Shown: in pieces, positions 6,162-7,492 of the stretch | Layout of the letters: each line of letters opens with the position of its first letter | How positions within the stretch are numbered: position 1 is the stretch's first letter | DNA from: an uncultured Clostridia bacterium | Lineage (GTDB): Bacteria; Bacillota_A; Clostridia; Christensenellales; Aristaeellaceae | Length of the DNA stretch: 7,492 nt | Assembly (NCBI GenBank): GCA_934645275.1 | Contig: CAKUDW010000090.1 | Span: forward strand, 1 to 7,492 | Direction: 5' to 3' | Notes under the pieces: model-generated | The model's database searches: none | What the model saw: the letters and a program-made list of their open reading frames with translations, nothing else | What the model was told of the DNA's origin: nothing | Program-made: the position numbers and the translations under genes

Positions 6162-6174
6162 GCGCTTCATCCCA
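6149..6174 (-). terminator. 11-bp hairpin upstream of yjdF, terminator-like on the minus strand
   Basis: TGGGATGAAGC and GCTTCATCCCA form a perfect 11-bp stem with a 4-nt loop, followed on the minus strand by TCTTTTCT. It would end any minus-strand transcript entering from the right. No clear gene lies there, though an open frame stops inside the stem at 6169-6167. It overlaps the yjdF promoter. Confidence 0.5.
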
Positions 6175-6315
6175 AAGGATGTACTACAATTGCAGGAGCG
6201 TCAAACATAGCCTGTACCGCTATCTTACCACATAAGTTCTCTTTTTCGTTTTCTTTGGTGTTACCTACGTATTGTACTGCTGCACTCGATCCCCAAACTC
6301 TCTTACTCCTCCCTA

Positions 6316-6344
6316 TTGCGCCCGACGCTTTTCCATGCTATAAT
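6316..6344 (+). promoter_or_regulatory. Strong promoter reading into the gene-less repeat region
   Basis: TTGCGC (6316-6321) and a perfect TATAAT (6339-6344) are 17 nt apart, and TGC directly before the -10 makes it an extended -10 promoter. Transcription would begin near 6351 and run into the degenerate coding fragment. An ATG at 6355 heads only a 32-codon frame, has no ribosome binding site and would be almost leaderless. Confidence 0.7.
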
Positions 6345-6355
6345 ATTGGTGTGCA

Positions 6356-7023
6356 TGCCAAGAGAGCAAAATCCGCACCAGCACCTGCAGGCGCAATGGC
6401 TGCAAGCGTGCTGGCGAGGTTGGAGGCGCGATCGTCGAATTCAAGCAAACTGAAGCGACGCGCGCTCTCTGCCCCATCCGCGGCAACGTGAGCGTCGGCA
6501 CGCATCTGGCGCTGGCCGAGGAAACCGCGGCGACGGGCGAATAACTGCCCCAGGGCGGGCCGGCGCTGTGCATGGACGAAATTGCAAACGGCGATGCGCT
6601 ACTAAGCGACGGCACGCATCTGGCGCTGGCCGAGGAAACCGCGGCGACGGGCGAATAACTGCCCCAGGGCGGGCTGGCACTGTGCATGGGCGAAATTGCA
6701 AACGGCGATGCGCTACTGAGCGACGGCACGTACCTCGCGCTGGCCGAGGAAACCGCGGCGACGGGCGAATAACTGCCCAGGGCGGGCTGGCACTGTGCAT
6801 GGATGAAATTGCAAACGGCGATGCGCTACTAAGCGACGGCTTTGAATATGCCGGCAAGTCCATTCAGCCTGAGGGCAAGGCAAAGGTCGCGCTGCCTGCC
6901 GAACGGCCTACGCTTTCCCGGCTGAACGCAGATGGCACGGAACCCGAGCTGCCCTTCACGGCAGGGCGCGAGACCGGCGCGTCCATGCTGTATTTTTCCA
7001 ATGCGGAGTTCGCGTCATGCTGA
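6356..7023 (+). pseudogene. Decayed surface-protein fragment interrupted by tandem repeats
   Basis: No intact gene fits this stretch. One frame reads AIVEFKQTEATRAL near 6430-6470, enters the first repeat and stops at TAA 6542-6544. It resumes in each repeat, and after a one-base shift in the third it runs from ATG 6799 to TGA 7021-7023. That last part (74 residues) contains FEYAGKSIQPEGKAKVALP and NADGTEPELPFTA. This layout resembles C-terminal domains of large Firmicutes surface proteins that I recall, in which a D-G-EPE-PF segment precedes a FSVY-like end. The frame has no start codon with a ribosome binding site, repeated stops and a single-base deletion. I infer a remnant of a secreted protein gene. 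Small translated peptides cannot be excluded. The family match is tentative. Confidence 0.5.
6491..6840 (+). repeat. Three tandem 114/114/113-bp repeats plus a short partial copy
   Basis: Three nearly identical direct repeats begin with AGCGTCGGC or AGCGACGGC at about 6491, 6605 and 6719; a 9-bp partial fourth copy ends at 6840. Only about eight substitutions separate the copies, and the third lacks one C of a CCCC run (CCC at 6776-6778). Each unit contains CTGGCCGAGGAAACCGCGG, then a TAA, then ATGGA/ATGGG and ATTGCAAACGGCGATGCG. The unit length of 114 is a multiple of three. There are no spacers, so this is not a CRISPR array. The high identity implies recent tandem duplication. Confidence 0.95.
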
Positions 7024-7053
7024 TCTCCCCTGTTTCCCGCGGCGTAATGCCGA

Positions 7054-7059
7054 TAGAAT
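7054..7059 (+). promoter_or_regulatory. Weak -10 candidate before the Cys-rich secreted protein gene
   Basis: TAGAAT (7054-7059) is a fair -10 box about 35 nt before the start codon. The sequence 17 nt upstream, TGTTTC, is a poor -35 match. The gene may instead be read from the strong promoter at 6316-6344. Confidence 0.3.
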
Positions 7060-7094
7060 AAACCGCTACTTTTAGCTTTAAGAAGGCTATGAAG

Positions 7095-7492
7095 ATGAAG
7101 AAGAATTTTGCCATATTGCTGGTCGCGGCGCTGCTGCTGTGCCTGCTGCCGGGAATGATGCCGGAAGCGAAGGCGGAAACCTTCCGTACCACATGTAAAT
7201 ACTGTAAAACGTTCGCAGATCATGAGATTACAGGATACAGCCGATACAACGACGATCAGCATTGGGTAACTGTCCGCTGTTCGAAATGCGGCGAATTGCA
7301 CTCTTTCATACCCGTTGGCGATCCACACAGCCTTCACTCTGGCGGCAGCGAAACGCCGACCTGCACCACGGGCAAAACCTGCGCCCAGTGCGGCGCTCAA
7401 TACGGCAAGCTCGGTCACGACTGGGGCGCATGGCAATCCAGGGGCAACAACAGTGAGCATATCCGCCACTGCCAGCGCGACGGCTGCGATGC
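7095..7492 (+). CDS. Secreted Cys-rich protein, N-terminal part (cut by window end)
   Basis: The reading frame is open to the window edge, giving 132 residues. Residues 1-27 are a clear signal peptide: MKKNF, a long hydrophobic core, then PEAKA with likely cleavage before Glu28. The exported part has paired cysteines: C34-x2-C37 and C62-x2-C65, which could form a zinc-ribbon-like site, then C90, C96-x2-C99, C126 and C131. The segment CAQCGAQYGKLGHDWGAW followed by HCQRDGC is typical of repeated Cys/His modules in gut Firmicutes surface proteins that I recall. The ATG at 7095 was chosen because AGAAGG (7081-7086) lies 8 nt upstream; the ATG at 7089 is only 2 nt from it. The rest of the protein and any cell-wall anchor lie outside the window. 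Function is unknown. Confidence 0.8.
   Translation, partial: MKKNFAILLVAALLLCLLPGMMPEAKAETFRTTCKYCKTFADHEITGYSRYNDDQHWVTVRCSKCGELHSFIPVGDPHSLHSGGSETPTCTTGKTCAQCGAQYGKLGHDWGAWQSRGNNSEHIRHCQRDGCD

Noticed and set aside
5639..6235. Plus-strand 198-residue frame over yjdF and its leader
   Set aside because: It is antisense to a recognisable YjdF protein with a good ribosome binding site and leader, and its own sequence resembles nothing.
6491..6840. CRISPR array
   Set aside because: The repeats are contiguous, 113-114 bp long and without unique spacers; no cas gene is nearby.
6313..6863. Long minus-strand open frames across the tandem repeats
   Set aside because: They are Ser/Pro/Arg-rich translations of a GC-rich repeat with few stops. 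They have no ribosome binding site, and unit differences favour the plus-strand frame by codon position.
6568..7023. Plus-strand 151-residue frame starting at a GTG in the repeats
   Set aside because: Its first part is an Arg/Gly-rich out-of-frame reading; only the frameshift in the third repeat joins it to the plausible last 74 residues.
6864..7469. Minus-strand 201-residue frame
   Set aside because: It is antisense to the secreted protein, which has a signal peptide, ribosome binding site and patterned cysteines.

Overview
This 7.5 kb window looks like chromosomal DNA from a low-GC-lineage Gram-positive bacterium (Bacillota, most likely an uncultured gut Clostridia-type organism) with a moderately GC-rich genome. 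The reasons are strong AGGAGG-type ribosome binding sites, a tRNA-Trp with an encoded CCA end, a lipobox-type binding lipoprotein, a DUF554 membrane protein, a YjdF gene with a riboswitch-like leader, and a Cys-rich secreted protein of a type common in gut Firmicutes. The lineage is inferred from these traits, not from a marker-gene comparison. No phage, insertion sequence or CRISPR array is visible.

Layout. (1) 2-123, minus: tRNA-Trp(CCA) with a perfect-consensus promoter. (2) 293-2533, plus: a polar amino acid ABC importer operon in the order permease, ATPase, binding lipoprotein. The binding protein most resembles the cystine/cysteine branch. (3) 2548-4260, plus: a consensus-like promoter that overlaps a terminator hairpin, then a two-gene operon of a ProXp-ala/PrdX-type tRNA-editing deacylase and an aldo/keto-reductase-like protein with two 4Fe-4S motifs; a hairpin terminator follows. 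(4) 4263-4679, plus: a 102-residue membrane protein of unknown function with its own promoter and an 18-bp perfect hairpin behind it. (5) 4708-5529, plus: a DUF554/YqgA-type membrane protein. (6) 5546-6161, minus: yjdF, convergent with the DUF554 gene. Its structured leader fits a yjdF-type riboswitch, and a 9-bp pairing can mask its Shine-Dalgarno sequence. (7) 6167-7023: no intact gene. This stretch holds a strong plus-strand promoter, a decayed surface-protein fragment and three 113-114 bp tandem repeats. (8) 7095-7492, plus: the start of a secreted Cys-rich protein cut by the window edge.

Most of the window is housekeeping-type transport, translation quality control and redox functions in small transcription units, each with a recognisable promoter and often a terminator. 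The most unusual material is at the right: the yjdF leader, and next to it the repeat array, where every unit carries the same in-frame stop codon and substitutions between units fall mostly at third codon positions. I did not find a convincing undescribed multi-gene system.
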